Source: Oscillospiraceae bacterium
Lineage (GTDB): Bacteria; Bacillota; Clostridia; Oscillospirales; Oscillospiraceae
Assembly (NCBI GenBank): GCA_017458335.1
Contig: JAFTFT010000013.1
Span: 54,617 to 118,616 of the forward strand
DNA: 64,000 nucleotides
Direction of reading: 5' to 3'
Translations under genes and position numbers: made by a program
The notes under the pieces: model-generated
The model's database searches: none
Told to the model about the DNA's origin: nothing
The model's input: the letters and a program-made list of their open reading frames with translations, nothing else
Shown: positions 7,402 through 15,934 of the stretch, in pieces
Layout: each line of letters opens with the position of its first letter
Position numbering within the stretch: position 1 is the stretch's first letter

Positions 7402-7439
7402 TCACGGGGGCATGAAAGATATCCTCTGTGATTTTTTTT
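7402..7439 (+). terminator. Riboswitch 2 intrinsic terminator
   Basis: TCACGGGGG pairs with CCTCTGTGA (nine pairs, two of them G-U) and is followed directly by eight T residues. Confidence 0.85.
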
Positions 7440-7676
7440 GCGGAAAGGGGGAAAGACGATCCGGCGTCCCGCCCATGGCGGGAGCGGACAGAGGGGGAGC
7501 GCCCTGTGCCCGGGCCAAAAAGCAGCGATGGGAAGCCGTGTTCCGGCGTGAGAGGAGACCAGCGAGTCTCGACCGCTCTTCCATGCATTGTGCGCAGGGT
7601 TCTGCGCGTTATTCTGCGGGGAGAAGACGCTGTTTGGACCGTTTTCGCCCTAAATCACAAAAAGGAGATCATAATA
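7440..7676 (+). other. Long leader between riboswitch 2 terminator and thiW
   Basis: These 237 bp before the thiW ribosome site (AAAGGAGATC) contain GC-rich short inverted repeats (for example CCCGCCATGGCGGG near 7470) but no further aptamer or convincing ORF. Their function is unknown. Confidence 0.5.
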
Positions 7677-8189
7677 ATGAGTAAAACATCTGTTAAAAAG
7701 CTTGCGCTGGCCGCCATGCTGACGGCCGTTGCTGTTGTTGGAAGCACCTTATCCTTCCCCGTGTTCGGGAGTCGCTGCGCTCCAGTACAGCATATGGTGA
7801 ACATTCTCTGCGCAGTCCTGCTGGGTCCCTGGTACGGGCTGGGTGTTGCTTTCGCGGCAAGCCTCTTGAGAAACCTTCTGGGTCTCGGAAGCCTGCTGGC
7901 ATTCCCGGGCAGCATGTGCGGCGCATTGCTCTGCGGCCTTGGTTATCGCCTGACCAAAAACCTGCCGGTCACGCTGCTTTGTGAGATTTTCGGCACCGGA
8001 ATCATTGGCGGTCTGCTATCCTACCCGATTGCCATTGCCTTCATGGGGAAGACTGCGGGTGATATCGCGTTTTATGCCTATGTGGTTCCCTTCCTGGTCT
8101 CCACCATCGGCGGAAGTCTGCTGGCCGGCGTGCTGGTTCTGGCTCTGCAGAAGAACGGCGCCCTGCACAAAATTCAGGCGACTATCTGA
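7677..8189 (+). CDS. thiW: ThiW, thiazole-specific ECF transporter S component
   Basis: This 170-residue integral membrane protein has about five or six TM helices and the ThiW/ECF-S pattern (VFGSRCAPVQHMVNILCAVLLGP and FAASLLRNLLGLGSLLAFPGS). It is thought to bring in hydroxyethylthiazole for salvage, working with the shared EcfA/EcfT module encoded elsewhere. It is the first gene behind tandem TPP riboswitches and is followed by thiM, whose product phosphorylates the same thiazole. The start has a good AAAGGAG site. Confidence 0.92.
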   Translation: MSKTSVKKLALAAMLTAVAVVGSTLSFPVFGSRCAPVQHMVNILCAVLLGPWYGLGVAFAASLLRNLLGLGSLLAFPGSMCGALLCGLGYRLTKNLPVTLLCEIFGTGIIGGLLSYPIAIAFMGKTAGDIAFYAYVVPFLVSTIGGSLLAGVLVLALQKNGALHKIQATI

Positions 8190-8224
8190 TTATATTGTTT
8201 AATCGGATCTTTCGGGAGGATTCT

Positions 8225-9034
8225 ATGCTCGATTTCAACGGTCTGACCCGGATCAAGGAGGAGCGTCCGCTGCTGCACTGTGTCAGCAACATTGTCTCGG
8301 CCAACGACTGCGCCAACCTGGCTTTGGCGGTCGGGGCCAGTCCCATGATGGCGCAGGCCCTGGAAGAGATGACCGAGATTACGGCCATTTCTTCTGCGAC
8401 GGTGCTCAATACCGGAACACCGGACAGGGAACGCTTTGCGGTATGCCGGATCTGCGGTCAGGCGGCGCAGGCAATCGGCCAGCCGGTTATTCTGGATCCG
8501 GTCGGCGTCGGCGCAGGCAGCTGGCGTCTGAAGGAAGTAACGGGCCTCCTGGAAAGCTTCCGACCCTCCATCATCCGGGTGAACCTGGGAGAAGCCGAGG
8601 CGCTTTGCCGTCGGAAAGGTTATGAGCAAGGGGTAGACAGCACGGTACCCGCAGCCCCGGAGAAGAGAGCGGCACTGGCGAACGAGCTCGCCTGCCGCTA
8701 TGAAACCACGGTTCTGCTGACTGGAGATGAGGATGTTGTCAGTGATGGAATCGACACCCTTGTCGTTACTGGTGGAAGCCTGCGGATGGCCCGAGTCACA
8801 GGTACAGGATGTATGCTTTCAGTGCTCTGCGGCGCATTTGCGGCGGTAGAATCGGATGCGTTTGCGGCGGCGGCATTGGCATCCGCATACTGGAAGCTCT
8901 GCGCAGAACGTGCATCCGAAGCGACGCAGGGTCGCGGAATTGGGAGCTTCCGGGCGGAACTCATGAATGCTGCGGAACAGATAGACGCAAAGGCGCTGGA
9001 AGCACGCGGGAATATCCGGACGATTTCGGGATGA
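8225..9034 (+). CDS. thiM: Hydroxyethylthiazole kinase
   Basis: This 269-residue ribokinase-like enzyme phosphorylates 4-methyl-5-(2-hydroxyethyl)thiazole. Recognisable motifs are NIVSANDCANLALAVGASPMM (N-terminal substrate loop), LDPVGVGA and the anion hole/catalytic VTGTGCMLSVLCGAF. ATG 8225 follows GGGAGGATTCT; an earlier in-frame start lacks a ribosome site. It is part of the TPP-regulated salvage operon between thiW and thiE. Confidence 0.95.
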   Translation: MLDFNGLTRIKEERPLLHCVSNIVSANDCANLALAVGASPMMAQALEEMTEITAISSATVLNTGTPDRERFAVCRICGQAAQAIGQPVILDPVGVGAGSWRLKEVTGLLESFRPSIIRVNLGEAEALCRRKGYEQGVDSTVPAAPEKRAALANELACRYETTVLLTGDEDVVSDGIDTLVVTGGSLRMARVTGTGCMLSVLCGAFAAVESDAFAAAALASAYWKLCAERASEATQGRGIGSFRAELMNAAEQIDAKALEARGNIRTISG

Positions 9035-9050
9035 GCGGAGGAAAGAACCG

Positions 9051-9680
9051 ATGAAAAGAGACGATCTGACCCTGTACGCAGTGACGGACAGAAGCTGGCT
9101 CGGAGAGGAGAGCCTCGGTGTACAGGTGGAGAAGGCGCTGAAAGGCGGCGCAACTTTTGTCCAGCTGCGGGAAAAGCATCTGGATGGAGAGAGCCTTCTG
9201 AGAGAAGCAAGGGAGATCGCGTCTTTGTGCCATATATATGGCGTTCCTTTCGTTGTCAATGACAATGTGGAAATTGCCATCGCATGCGGCGCGGATGGTG
9301 TCCACGTCGGGCAGGAAGATATGGCAGTACCAGAGGCAAGACGTCTTCTCGGTCCGAATATGATTATCGGCGCTACCTGCAAGACGGTAGAGCAGGCGAT
9401 CCGGGCCCAGGAGCAGGGGGCGGATTATCTCGGCTCGGGAGCGATGTTCTCAAGCATAGCAAAGCCTAATGCACAGCCGATCAGCTTTGAGACCCTGCGG
9501 GATATTTGCGGCGCGGTAACGATTCCTGTCGTCGCTATCGGCGGGATTGCTCGGGACAATGTCAGGCTGCTTCGGGGCTGCGGAATCGCCGGGGTTGCGG
9601 TGGTCAGCGCCATATTCGCCCAGCCGGACATTGAGGTCGCGACTCGGGAGCTCTATCAGACGGTCACACAGATTCTGTGA
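9051..9680 (+). CDS. thiE: Thiamine-phosphate synthase
   Basis: This 209-residue TIM-barrel enzyme joins HMP-PP and thiazole phosphate to thiamine phosphate. Motifs are GGATFVQLREKHLD, the Mg/pyrophosphate site VNDNVEIAIACGADGVHVGQED, and GATCKT with YLGSGAMFSS. Length and motifs are normal for the family. Confidence 0.96.
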   Translation: MKRDDLTLYAVTDRSWLGEESLGVQVEKALKGGATFVQLREKHLDGESLLREAREIASLCHIYGVPFVVNDNVEIAIACGADGVHVGQEDMAVPEARRLLGPNMIIGATCKTVEQAIRAQEQGADYLGSGAMFSSIAKPNAQPISFETLRDICGAVTIPVVAIGGIARDNVRLLRGCGIAGVAVVSAIFAQPDIEVATRELYQTVTQIL

Positions 9681-9690
9681 TCCATATACA

Positions 9691-9713
9691 GGCGGAGAGC
9701 GAAGCTCTCCGCC
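9691..9713 (+). other. Stable intergenic hairpin between thiE and thiD
   Basis: GGCGGAGAGC, a GAA loop and GCTCTCCGCC form a perfect 10-bp stem with no T tract. It may stabilise the upstream mRNA or partly attenuate transcription. Confidence 0.5.
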
Positions 9714-9785
9714 GCGGCACATTGGGGGCACCACCTTGGGCCGCGTAATAAAATCATTGCTGTACAACAGGAAAGGAGAATTCTT

Positions 9786-10583
9786 ATGAAGACAGCATTG
9801 ACAATCGCTGGGTCAGACTCCAGCGGAGGCGCCGGAATTCAGGCCGATATCAAGACCATGACGGCAAACGGCGTGTTCGCCATGAGCGCCATCACGGCTC
9901 TGACCGCCCAGAATACCACCGGCGTGCAGGGGATCTTTGAAGTTCCCCCCGAGTTCCTTGCGATGCAGATCGACAGCGTGTTTACCGACATTCGGCCGGA
10001 TGCAGTCAAAATCGGGATGGTTTCATCGGTGGAGCTTATCGAGACCATTGCTGAACGCCTGACCTTTTACAGGGCAGGAAACATCGTGGTCGATCCTGTC
10101 ATGGTCGCGACCAGCGGTTCCAGGCTTCTGAGCGATGACGCGGTGGATACGTTGAAGGCAAAACTCCTGCCGCTTGCTGCGGTGCTGACACCGAATATCC
10201 CGGAGGCAGAAGTCCTTGCCGGGATGGAGATCCGTTCAGCGGATGATATGGTTCTGGCAGCGGAGACAATCGGCAGAACCTATGGCTGTTCGGTTCTATG
10301 CAAAGGCGGGCATCAGCTCAATGACGCCAATGATCTTCTCTGGAAGGCCGGGAAGATCCGGTGGTTCTATGGCAAGCGGATCAACAACCCGAATACCCAT
10401 GGTACCGGCTGCACTCTTTCAAGCGCCATTGCCTCAAACCTCGCGAAAGGCTGCGATCTGGAAACGGCCGTTGAGCGCGCAAAGATATATATCTCGGGTG
10501 CGCTGGCGGCAATGCTGAACCTGGGGAAAGGCTCCGGTCCGATGAACCATGCTTTTGCCATCGACGGCGAATTCGCTGGATGA
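9786..10583 (+). CDS. thiD: Hydroxymethylpyrimidine/phosphomethylpyrimidine kinase
   Basis: This 265-residue ribokinase-fold enzyme makes HMP-P and HMP-PP. Motifs are TIAGSDSSGGAGIQADIKTM at the N-terminus, DPVMVATSG, and the catalytic NTHGTGCTLSSAIAS near residue 205. It has a strong AAAGGAG site and full length. Confidence 0.96.
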   Translation: MKTALTIAGSDSSGGAGIQADIKTMTANGVFAMSAITALTAQNTTGVQGIFEVPPEFLAMQIDSVFTDIRPDAVKIGMVSSVELIETIAERLTFYRAGNIVVDPVMVATSGSRLLSDDAVDTLKAKLLPLAAVLTPNIPEAEVLAGMEIRSADDMVLAAETIGRTYGCSVLCKGGHQLNDANDLLWKAGKIRWFYGKRINNPNTHGTGCTLSSAIASNLAKGCDLETAVERAKIYISGALAAMLNLGKGSGPMNHAFAIDGEFAG

Positions 10584-10595
10584 GAGGGCGGCAAC

Positions 10596-11264
10596 ATGGA
10601 GATGACAGTCACCGAAAGGCTGCTTGCCTGCACGGGAGAGCTCTGGAAGGCTTATCTTGAGCATCCCTTTGTCCGGGGTATCGCAGACGGAAGCTTGGAC
10701 GAAAAAAAGTTCCGATACTACATGGTGCAGGACTACATTTACCTGATTGATTACGCAAAGGTCTTTGCCCTGGGCATCGCGAAAGCCCGGGACATAAAGA
10801 CCATGCGCCTATTTGCTAATTATGTCCATCAGATTCTGGATGGGGAAATGGACATTCATAAGGGATACATGAAAAGGCTCGGCATCGCACTTTCGGATGC
10901 GGAGTCTGCGGAGCCTGCGCTGGACAACCGCTCGTACACTGCATATATGATGCGGGTGGCCTACGACGAGGGCCCGGCAGAGATTGCCGCGGCGATCCTC
11001 TCCTGCGCGCTAAGCTATGAACATATAGCCCGCCGCGTGTTGGAGATGCACCCCGCGGCTGATCAGCACCCGTTCTATGGGGAGTGGGTCAGTGGTTATG
11101 CCAGTGACGATTATCACAAAGCCAATCTGGAGCTGATTGACCTGACCGAACGCCTCACCGCCGGTTGTACCGAAGTGCATCTGAGACACCTGGAGGAAAT
11201 CTTCATGGTCTGCTCCCGCTATGAGATGGCTTTCTGGGATATGGCTTGGGAGATGAGACACTGA
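10596..11264 (+). CDS. tenA: Thiaminase II / aminopyrimidine aminohydrolase
   Basis: This 222-residue all-alpha TenA enzyme hydrolyses 4-amino-5-aminomethyl-2-methylpyrimidine to HMP so that degraded thiamine can be reused. The catalytic Cys is C137 (ILSCALSYEHIA), and the substrate region YYMVQDYIYL is present. The stop codon abuts the start of the next gene (TGAATG). Association with the thiXYZ-type importer that follows fits pyrimidine salvage. Confidence 0.93.
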   Translation: MEMTVTERLLACTGELWKAYLEHPFVRGIADGSLDEKKFRYYMVQDYIYLIDYAKVFALGIAKARDIKTMRLFANYVHQILDGEMDIHKGYMKRLGIALSDAESAEPALDNRSYTAYMMRVAYDEGPAEIAAAILSCALSYEHIARRVLEMHPAADQHPFYGEWVSGYASDDYHKANLELIDLTERLTAGCTEVHLRHLEEIFMVCSRYEMAFWDMAWEMRH

Positions 11265-12017
11265 ATGCTGGACTTTGAGCATGTTGTGTTCCAGTATGCG
11301 GTCGAGGACTTCAACATCATCGATGATCTGAGCTTCCATGTAGAGAAAGGGGAGTTCGTCTCGATCATCGGCCCTTCCGGTTGCGGCAAGAGCACCATTT
11401 TCCGCCTGATCAACCGCCTGCTTCAGCCTAAATCCGGGGAAATTCGTATCGCAGGGGAGAGCATTTACCAAAAGAAGAGCCCCTGCGGATACATGCCGCA
11501 GCAGGATCTGCTTTTTCCCTGGCGAACCGTAGAAGAAAACCTCCGTCTTCCGATGGAGATCCGGGGAGGTCTTTCCAAAGCGGAAATGAAAGAAAAAACA
11601 GAGGAAGCGCTGAAGAATGTCGGGCTGGAGGCCTGGGGGAAGAAGTCGCCCTCGGAGCTCTCGGGCGGCATGCGTCAGCGTGCCGCTTTTGCCCGCACCC
11701 TGCTCACGGGAGCGGATCTTCTGCTGCTGGATGAACCCTTCTCGGCGCTGGATTACCTGACCCGCATTAGCATGCGGGAGTGGCTGCTGCAGCAGTGGGA
11801 GCGGGAAAAGAAAACCGTTTTATTCATCACACATGACGTTGAGGAGGCAATCTATCTCTCTGGCCGGATCCTGGTGGCGGAGCAGATGCCGATTACCGGA
11901 CTAACCTCGGTATCGGTACCGCTTGGGTATCCCAGGGGCATCGAGACGCTGAAGGAGACAGCGCTTCTGGAACTCAGGGAGCAGCTGATCCGAAAGCTGA
12001 GGAGGGACGCCGAATGA
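11265..12017 (+). CDS. thiZ: ThiZ-like ABC transporter ATPase (pyrimidine import)
   Basis: This 250-residue nitrate/sulfonate/taurine-class ABC ATPase has Walker A GPSGCGKST, signature LSGGMRQR, Walker B LLLLDEPFSALD and switch His in FITHD. Its ATG directly follows the tenA stop, and its end overlaps thiX by four bases. With the permease and the NMT1/THI5-like binding protein it forms a ThiXYZ importer for formylaminopyrimidine or HMP-type precursors. Confidence 0.88.
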   Translation: MLDFEHVVFQYAVEDFNIIDDLSFHVEKGEFVSIIGPSGCGKSTIFRLINRLLQPKSGEIRIAGESIYQKKSPCGYMPQQDLLFPWRTVEENLRLPMEIRGGLSKAEMKEKTEEALKNVGLEAWGKKSPSELSGGMRQRAAFARTLLTGADLLLLDEPFSALDYLTRISMREWLLQQWEREKKTVLFITHDVEEAIYLSGRILVAEQMPITGLTSVSVPLGYPRGIETLKETALLELREQLIRKLRRDAE

Positions 12018-12769
12018 AGAGTACAAACAGGGCGAATCTCCCCGCGGCAATTCTGGTGCTTCTGCTGCTGATGGTCTGGCAGGCGGCAGCTATAGGGATG
12101 GACGCGGCATATATCCTGCCTTCCCCCGCGCAGGTGCTGCGCCGCCTCTGGGAACTGCGAAAACCACTGTTTTGCGCCCACCTGCCGGCAACGATGTCAG
12201 TGGTCGGGATCGGATTGCTGATTTCAATTGTTCTTGGCCTCGCACTCGCGATTCTGATGGACCTCAGTCCAGTCGCTGAAAAAGCTCTGTATCCATTGGT
12301 CATCGCATCCCAGACCATCCCGACGACGGCGCTGGCACCGCTGTTTGTGCTGTGGTTTGGCTATAGCATCTGGAGCAAAGTCCTGGTCACGGTGCTGATG
12401 ACCTTCTTCCCGGTGACGATCACGGTGTTTGACGGGTTCCGATCCGTGCGGGCGGACATGAAGGACCTGATGACCTCGTTCGGTGCGAACCCGGGACAGA
12501 TCTTTTTGAAGCTCAAGCTTCCGGCGGTTATGCCGTATTTCTTCTCGGCGCTCAAAATGGCGATTCCGCTCTCCATTATCGGAGCGGCGATCGGCGAGTG
12601 GCTTGGCGCTCAAAGCGGGCTTGGCTACTTCAGCCGCCGGATGATGACCCAGCTGGACGGAGCAGGCGTGTTTGCGCCGATCCTGCTGCTCTCGGCGGCG
12701 GCGATGCTGCTTGTCGCGCTGGTGAACCTGGTTGAACGTCGTGTCATTATCTGGCGCAGCAACATGTAA
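12014..12769 (+). CDS. thiX: ThiX-like ABC transporter permease
   Basis: This 251-residue inner-membrane permease has about six TM helices and the BPD_transp_1 coupling loop (near residues 155-185: DLMTSFGANPGQIFLKLKLP). It belongs to the SsuC/ThiX group and is translationally coupled to the ATPase gene (ATGA overlap). Confidence 0.88.
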   Translation: MKSTNRANLPAAILVLLLLMVWQAAAIGMDAAYILPSPAQVLRRLWELRKPLFCAHLPATMSVVGIGLLISIVLGLALAILMDLSPVAEKALYPLVIASQTIPTTALAPLFVLWFGYSIWSKVLVTVLMTFFPVTITVFDGFRSVRADMKDLMTSFGANPGQIFLKLKLPAVMPYFFSALKMAIPLSIIGAAIGEWLGAQSGLGYFSRRMMTQLDGAGVFAPILLLSAAAMLLVALVNLVERRVIIWRSNM

Positions 12770-12809
12770 CGGATTCCATGAATAATGAATGAAAGGAAAG
12801 GAATATTCC

Positions 12810-13919
12810 ATGAAAAAAAATATCTACCAGCTTCTAGCATTGATCCTCTGCCTCGGAATGCTAGCCGGATGCGGTCAGAGCGCGAAACCAGAAGGCAACA
12901 CTGCCGTACCGGCAGAAACCGCAGAAACCGTATCTGAACCAGCAAGGCACGAAGAGCCGGTGGCAGAACAAGTAGAAAAAACCTCCACAGGTTCGGATGA
13001 TAAGCCGCTTCGCGAGATGAACGTTGTCTTGGACTGGTATCCCAATGCGCTGCACAGTTTCATATATACCGCAATTGAGCGCGGTTACTACGCCGAGGAA
13101 GGATTGAACGTCGTTGTCCGTTTCCCGGCTAATGACAACGACGCTCTGGCTCTCGTCGCTGCCGGGAAAGCGGAAATCGGTCTGTACTACGAACACGATA
13201 TCATCCAGGCTGTGGCCAATCAGAATGTGAAGATCAAATCTATCGGTGCGGTGGTTCAGTCTCCGCTGAACGTGATTCTTTCCTTGGAGGAAAAGAATAT
13301 TACCACCCCAAAGGATTTGGTCGGCAAGACGGTGGGATACGGTGGAACCGCCCTGAGTGAGGCGCTGGTGAAAACCATGATGTCCTCCTGCGGCGAAGAT
13401 CCAAATGATGTGAACCTCATTAATGTCGGTTTTGAACTGATGAGCTCGATGACCACAAATAACGTGGATGCCACCATCGGCTGCCTCGTGAACCACGAGG
13501 TCCCGCAGATGGAGGAAGAAGGCTTCGATGTCAACTATTTCCTGGTGAACCAATACGGCATTCCCAATTATTATGAGGCGGTCTTCCTTACCAACAGCGA
13601 GATGATTGAGAAAGAGCCGGAGGTCCTGGCGGGCTTCCTGCGTGCGTCCGCAAGGGGCTTTGAGGACTTCAAAGAGGACCCGGACGGCTGTCTGGAAATC
13701 CTGCTGAAGAACCAGAATGAGGAGAATTTCCCCCTATCTCCGACAGTGGAGAAAAAATCCTGTGAAACGCTGCTTCCACTGATGGAGACCGATGATGCTG
13801 CTTTCCTGAGCCAGACAGAAGCAAACTGGCAGGAAAATATTGACTGGATGAAGGAGAACGGTCTGATCGAACGGACGATCTCTGTGTCGGACGTGATGGC
13901 GGAGATTGACTGGAGATAA
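12810..13919 (+). CDS. thiY: ThiY-like lipoprotein, pyrimidine-binding protein
   Basis: This 369-residue lipoprotein has the lipobox LAGC near residue 18, a Glu/Ala/Pro-rich linker, then an NMT1/THI5-like domain starting LDWYPNALHSFIYTAIERGY. The DWYPN motif marks the ThiY/THI5 pyrimidine-binding group. ATG 12810 follows AAAGGAAAGGAA. It ends the operon, with an intrinsic terminator 22 bp later. Confidence 0.9.
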   Translation: MKKNIYQLLALILCLGMLAGCGQSAKPEGNTAVPAETAETVSEPARHEEPVAEQVEKTSTGSDDKPLREMNVVLDWYPNALHSFIYTAIERGYYAEEGLNVVVRFPANDNDALALVAAGKAEIGLYYEHDIIQAVANQNVKIKSIGAVVQSPLNVILSLEEKNITTPKDLVGKTVGYGGTALSEALVKTMMSSCGEDPNDVNLINVGFELMSSMTTNNVDATIGCLVNHEVPQMEEEGFDVNYFLVNQYGIPNYYEAVFLTNSEMIEKEPEVLAGFLRASARGFEDFKEDPDGCLEILLKNQNEENFPLSPTVEKKSCETLLPLMETDDAAFLSQTEANWQENIDWMKENGLIERTISVSDVMAEIDWR

Positions 13920-13940
13920 CGAGCACTCAGGCAAATGAAT

Positions 13941-13975
13941 CAACCCTCCCGGTTTCGGGAGGGTTGTCGGTTTTT
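13941..13975 (+). terminator. Terminator of the thiamine operon
   Basis: CAACCCTCCC and GGGAGGGTTG form a perfect 10-bp stem with a 6-nt loop, followed by TCGGTTTTT. Confidence 0.9.
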
Positions 13976-14002
13976 ATGGGCTTGTTCCGGCCCCGGAAAT
14001 GC

Positions 14003-15121
14003 TCAGGTTTCGGCGTTTCTCGATGCCGCGATGTCCGCCATGATCTGCTCGACCTGGGCCCGCTGGGTAAAGAGCACGCAGCCGCCCACATGGGCTTCTT
14101 CCAGTACATGCTTCTCGCGCAGCGCATCAAACAGCTGAGACTTCATCGCGTCCCGAAGAGAGGTCGTCTTCACGTTGATATCCGAGTACGGGGAGAAGGG
14201 ACACGGTTCCGCTCCGCCGTGGGAATTGATGTGGAAGAACTCTCTTCCCGCCGCCATGCAGCCGCCCATCGCGAGCTCGTCTCCCGGGAAGGACAGCAGC
14301 ACCATGTCGTCATACCTGCTGCGCAGCGCGTCAACGGCTTCCGCCATGTAGGCGCGCTCCTTCTCTCCCGGCGCCAGGTGCATCGCCTCCTCGGTGACGG
14401 GGACGAACTCCACATAGATCACCAGCTTGCAGCCCTGCTCGGCCAGCCCCCGGACAAAGGCCTCGGAGATGACCTCCTGTACGTTCTCGGTGGTCACGGT
14501 GATGGACGCGCCGAAGATCAGGCCCTTCTCCTGGAACCTCTTCATGTTGGCGGTGACCCGGTCATAGATTCCCTCGCCCCGCCGGGCGTCGGTGATCTCC
14601 CTGCCGCCCTCGATGCTGAGGACCGGAACAAGGTTGCGGCACTCATCCAGCAGTTTGAAATACCGCTCGTCGATGAAGGTCCCGTTGGTGAACACCGGGA
14701 AGATGATGTTCTGCATGCTGCCGGCCGCCTCAATCACGTCGCGGCGGATCATGGGCTCGCCGCCTGCCAGCATGATAAAGCTCACGCCCAGCTCGTCCGC
14801 CTCCCGGAATACCCGCAGCCACTCATCGCGGCTCAGCTGTTCCACGGGAGCCGCGTCGACGGTGGCGTTGTTGCAGCGCGAGTAGCAGCCCGCGCAGTGC
14901 AGGTTGCAGCTGCTCGTGATGCTCGCAATCAGGAAGCCCGGCACATGCAGGCCCTCCTGCTCCAGCTTCATGCGGGTCTTCGAGGCCTTCCGGCTGGCCG
15001 CGGCGAAGCGGACCATGAAGGCGCTCTCTTTGGGGTTCTTCAGCGTCGCCTTGATGGTATCTGAAACGATCTTTTCGACACCCTGTTCGATGTGTTTCTG
15101 TAAATCAAAGGTCTCTTTCAT
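14003..15121 (-). CDS. Radical SAM protein with SPASM-like C-terminus
   Basis: This 372-residue protein has the radical SAM cluster motif C72-x3-C76-x2-C79 (CNLHCAGC), followed by FIMLAGGEPMIRRD (SAM binding) and a Cys-containing C-terminal region (GGCMAAGREF, EPCPFSPY, HVGGCVLF) that resembles a SPASM or twitch domain. About 60 residues precede the motif. Substrate is unknown. No precursor peptide gene could be recognised next to it, so a RiPP role is not supported. ATG 15121 follows AAGGAGCCGGATC. Confidence 0.85.
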   Translation of the reverse strand: MKETFDLQKHIEQGVEKIVSDTIKATLKNPKESAFMVRFAAASRKASKTRMKLEQEGLHVPGFLIASITSSCNLHCAGCYSRCNNATVDAAPVEQLSRDEWLRVFREADELGVSFIMLAGGEPMIRRDVIEAAGSMQNIIFPVFTNGTFIDERYFKLLDECRNLVPVLSIEGGREITDARRGEGIYDRVTANMKRFQEKGLIFGASITVTTENVQEVISEAFVRGLAEQGCKLVIYVEFVPVTEEAMHLAPGEKERAYMAEAVDALRSRYDDMVLLSFPGDELAMGGCMAAGREFFHINSHGGAEPCPFSPYSDINVKTTSLRDAMKSQLFDALREKHVLEEAHVGGCVLFTQRAQVEQIMADIAASRNAET

Positions 15122-15179
15122 GATCCGGCTCCTTCTTTAAATCTTTCTTTAAGTCTTTGCTTTTGACTGTTTTCTCCAC

Positions 15180-15208
15180 ACTGTAAAAGAGAAACACCCA
15201 TTTGTCAA
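15180..15208 (-). promoter_or_regulatory. Promoter of the radical SAM gene
   Basis: TTGACA (15208-15203), a 17-bp spacer and TACAGT (15185-15180) lie 59 bp before the start. The rest of the 249-bp gap to 15370 shows no other supported feature. Confidence 0.65.
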
Positions 15209-15370
15209 TGACATATTTTTTCAACGCCGCTCCCGCTGCAGTTTCCCGCTTGATTTCTCTCCGGAAGCGAATAAAATAAAGCCTGATCAGGGCAGAAGTC
15301 ATGACGGGAATGATCTGGGCCGTCGCATGCCGCATGCCCGATCACAGAGGCAGAAAGGAGCCGAAGAGAG

Positions 15371-15874
15371 ATGAAAACCGCCGAACAGCTTGTCCATCCG
15401 TTTCCGCCAACCTGGGACGAACACTCCGAGATTCTGATTTTGGGGAGCTTTCCCTCGGTGAAGTCCCGGGAAATGGCGTTTTTCTACGGTCATCCGCAGA
15501 ACCGCTTCTGGCGCCTTGTCGCCGCTCTGTATGAGGACACCGCCCCGCAGAGCGTGGAAGAGCGCCGCGCCTTTCTGCTCCGGCACCATATCGCGCTCTG
15601 GGACGTGATCGCCTCCTGCTCCATCGTCGGCTCCTCCGACAGCAGCATCCGCGACGCCGTGCCGAACGATATCCGCCCCATTCTCGCCGGGGCCCCGATC
15701 CGCGGGATCTATACCAACGGCCAGACCGCCTTCCGCCTGTACCGGAGGTATCTTCTTCCGGAGATCGGCCGGGAAGCCGTCTGTCTTCCCTCCACCAGTC
15801 CGGCCAACGCCGCCTGGTCCTTTGACCGGCTGACCGAGGCCTGGCGGGTAATCCGCAGGACTGAAACGTCATGA
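15371..15874 (+). CDS. DNA-deoxyinosine glycosylase (UDG superfamily)
   Basis: This 167-residue single-domain enzyme of the uracil-DNA glycosylase fold carries the family signature HPFPPTWDEHSEILILGSFP and SVKSREMAFFYGHPQNRFW, then LWDVIASC and a late PSTSPAN box. Members excise hypoxanthine (deaminated adenine) from DNA. ATG 15371 follows AAAGGAGCCGAAGAG. It is a stand-alone gene with a terminator at its end. Confidence 0.9.
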   Translation: MKTAEQLVHPFPPTWDEHSEILILGSFPSVKSREMAFFYGHPQNRFWRLVAALYEDTAPQSVEERRAFLLRHHIALWDVIASCSIVGSSDSSIRDAVPNDIRPILAGAPIRGIYTNGQTAFRLYRRYLLPEIGREAVCLPSTSPANAAWSFDRLTEAWRVIRRTETS

Positions 15875-15885
15875 GTCCTCAACAG

Positions 15886-15913
15886 CAGAGGCAGGCCGTT
15901 TGGCCTGCCTCTG
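15886..15913. terminator. Bidirectional terminator
   Basis: CAGAGGCAGGCC and GGCCTGCCTCTG form a perfect 12-bp stem with a GTTT loop between two convergent genes. Confidence 0.8.
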
Positions 15914-15934
15914 TGGATTTATCTGTATTCCTGT

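Noticed and set aside
14003-15121. Radical SAM protein as a RiPP maturase
   Set aside because: No short precursor ORF, leader-like peptide, RRE domain or dedicated exporter is adjacent.
15105-15302. A possible 65-residue gene upstream of the radical SAM gene on the minus strand
   Set aside because: It has no ribosome site, and a good TTGACA-17-TACAGT promoter for the radical SAM gene lies inside it, so it is more likely leader DNA.
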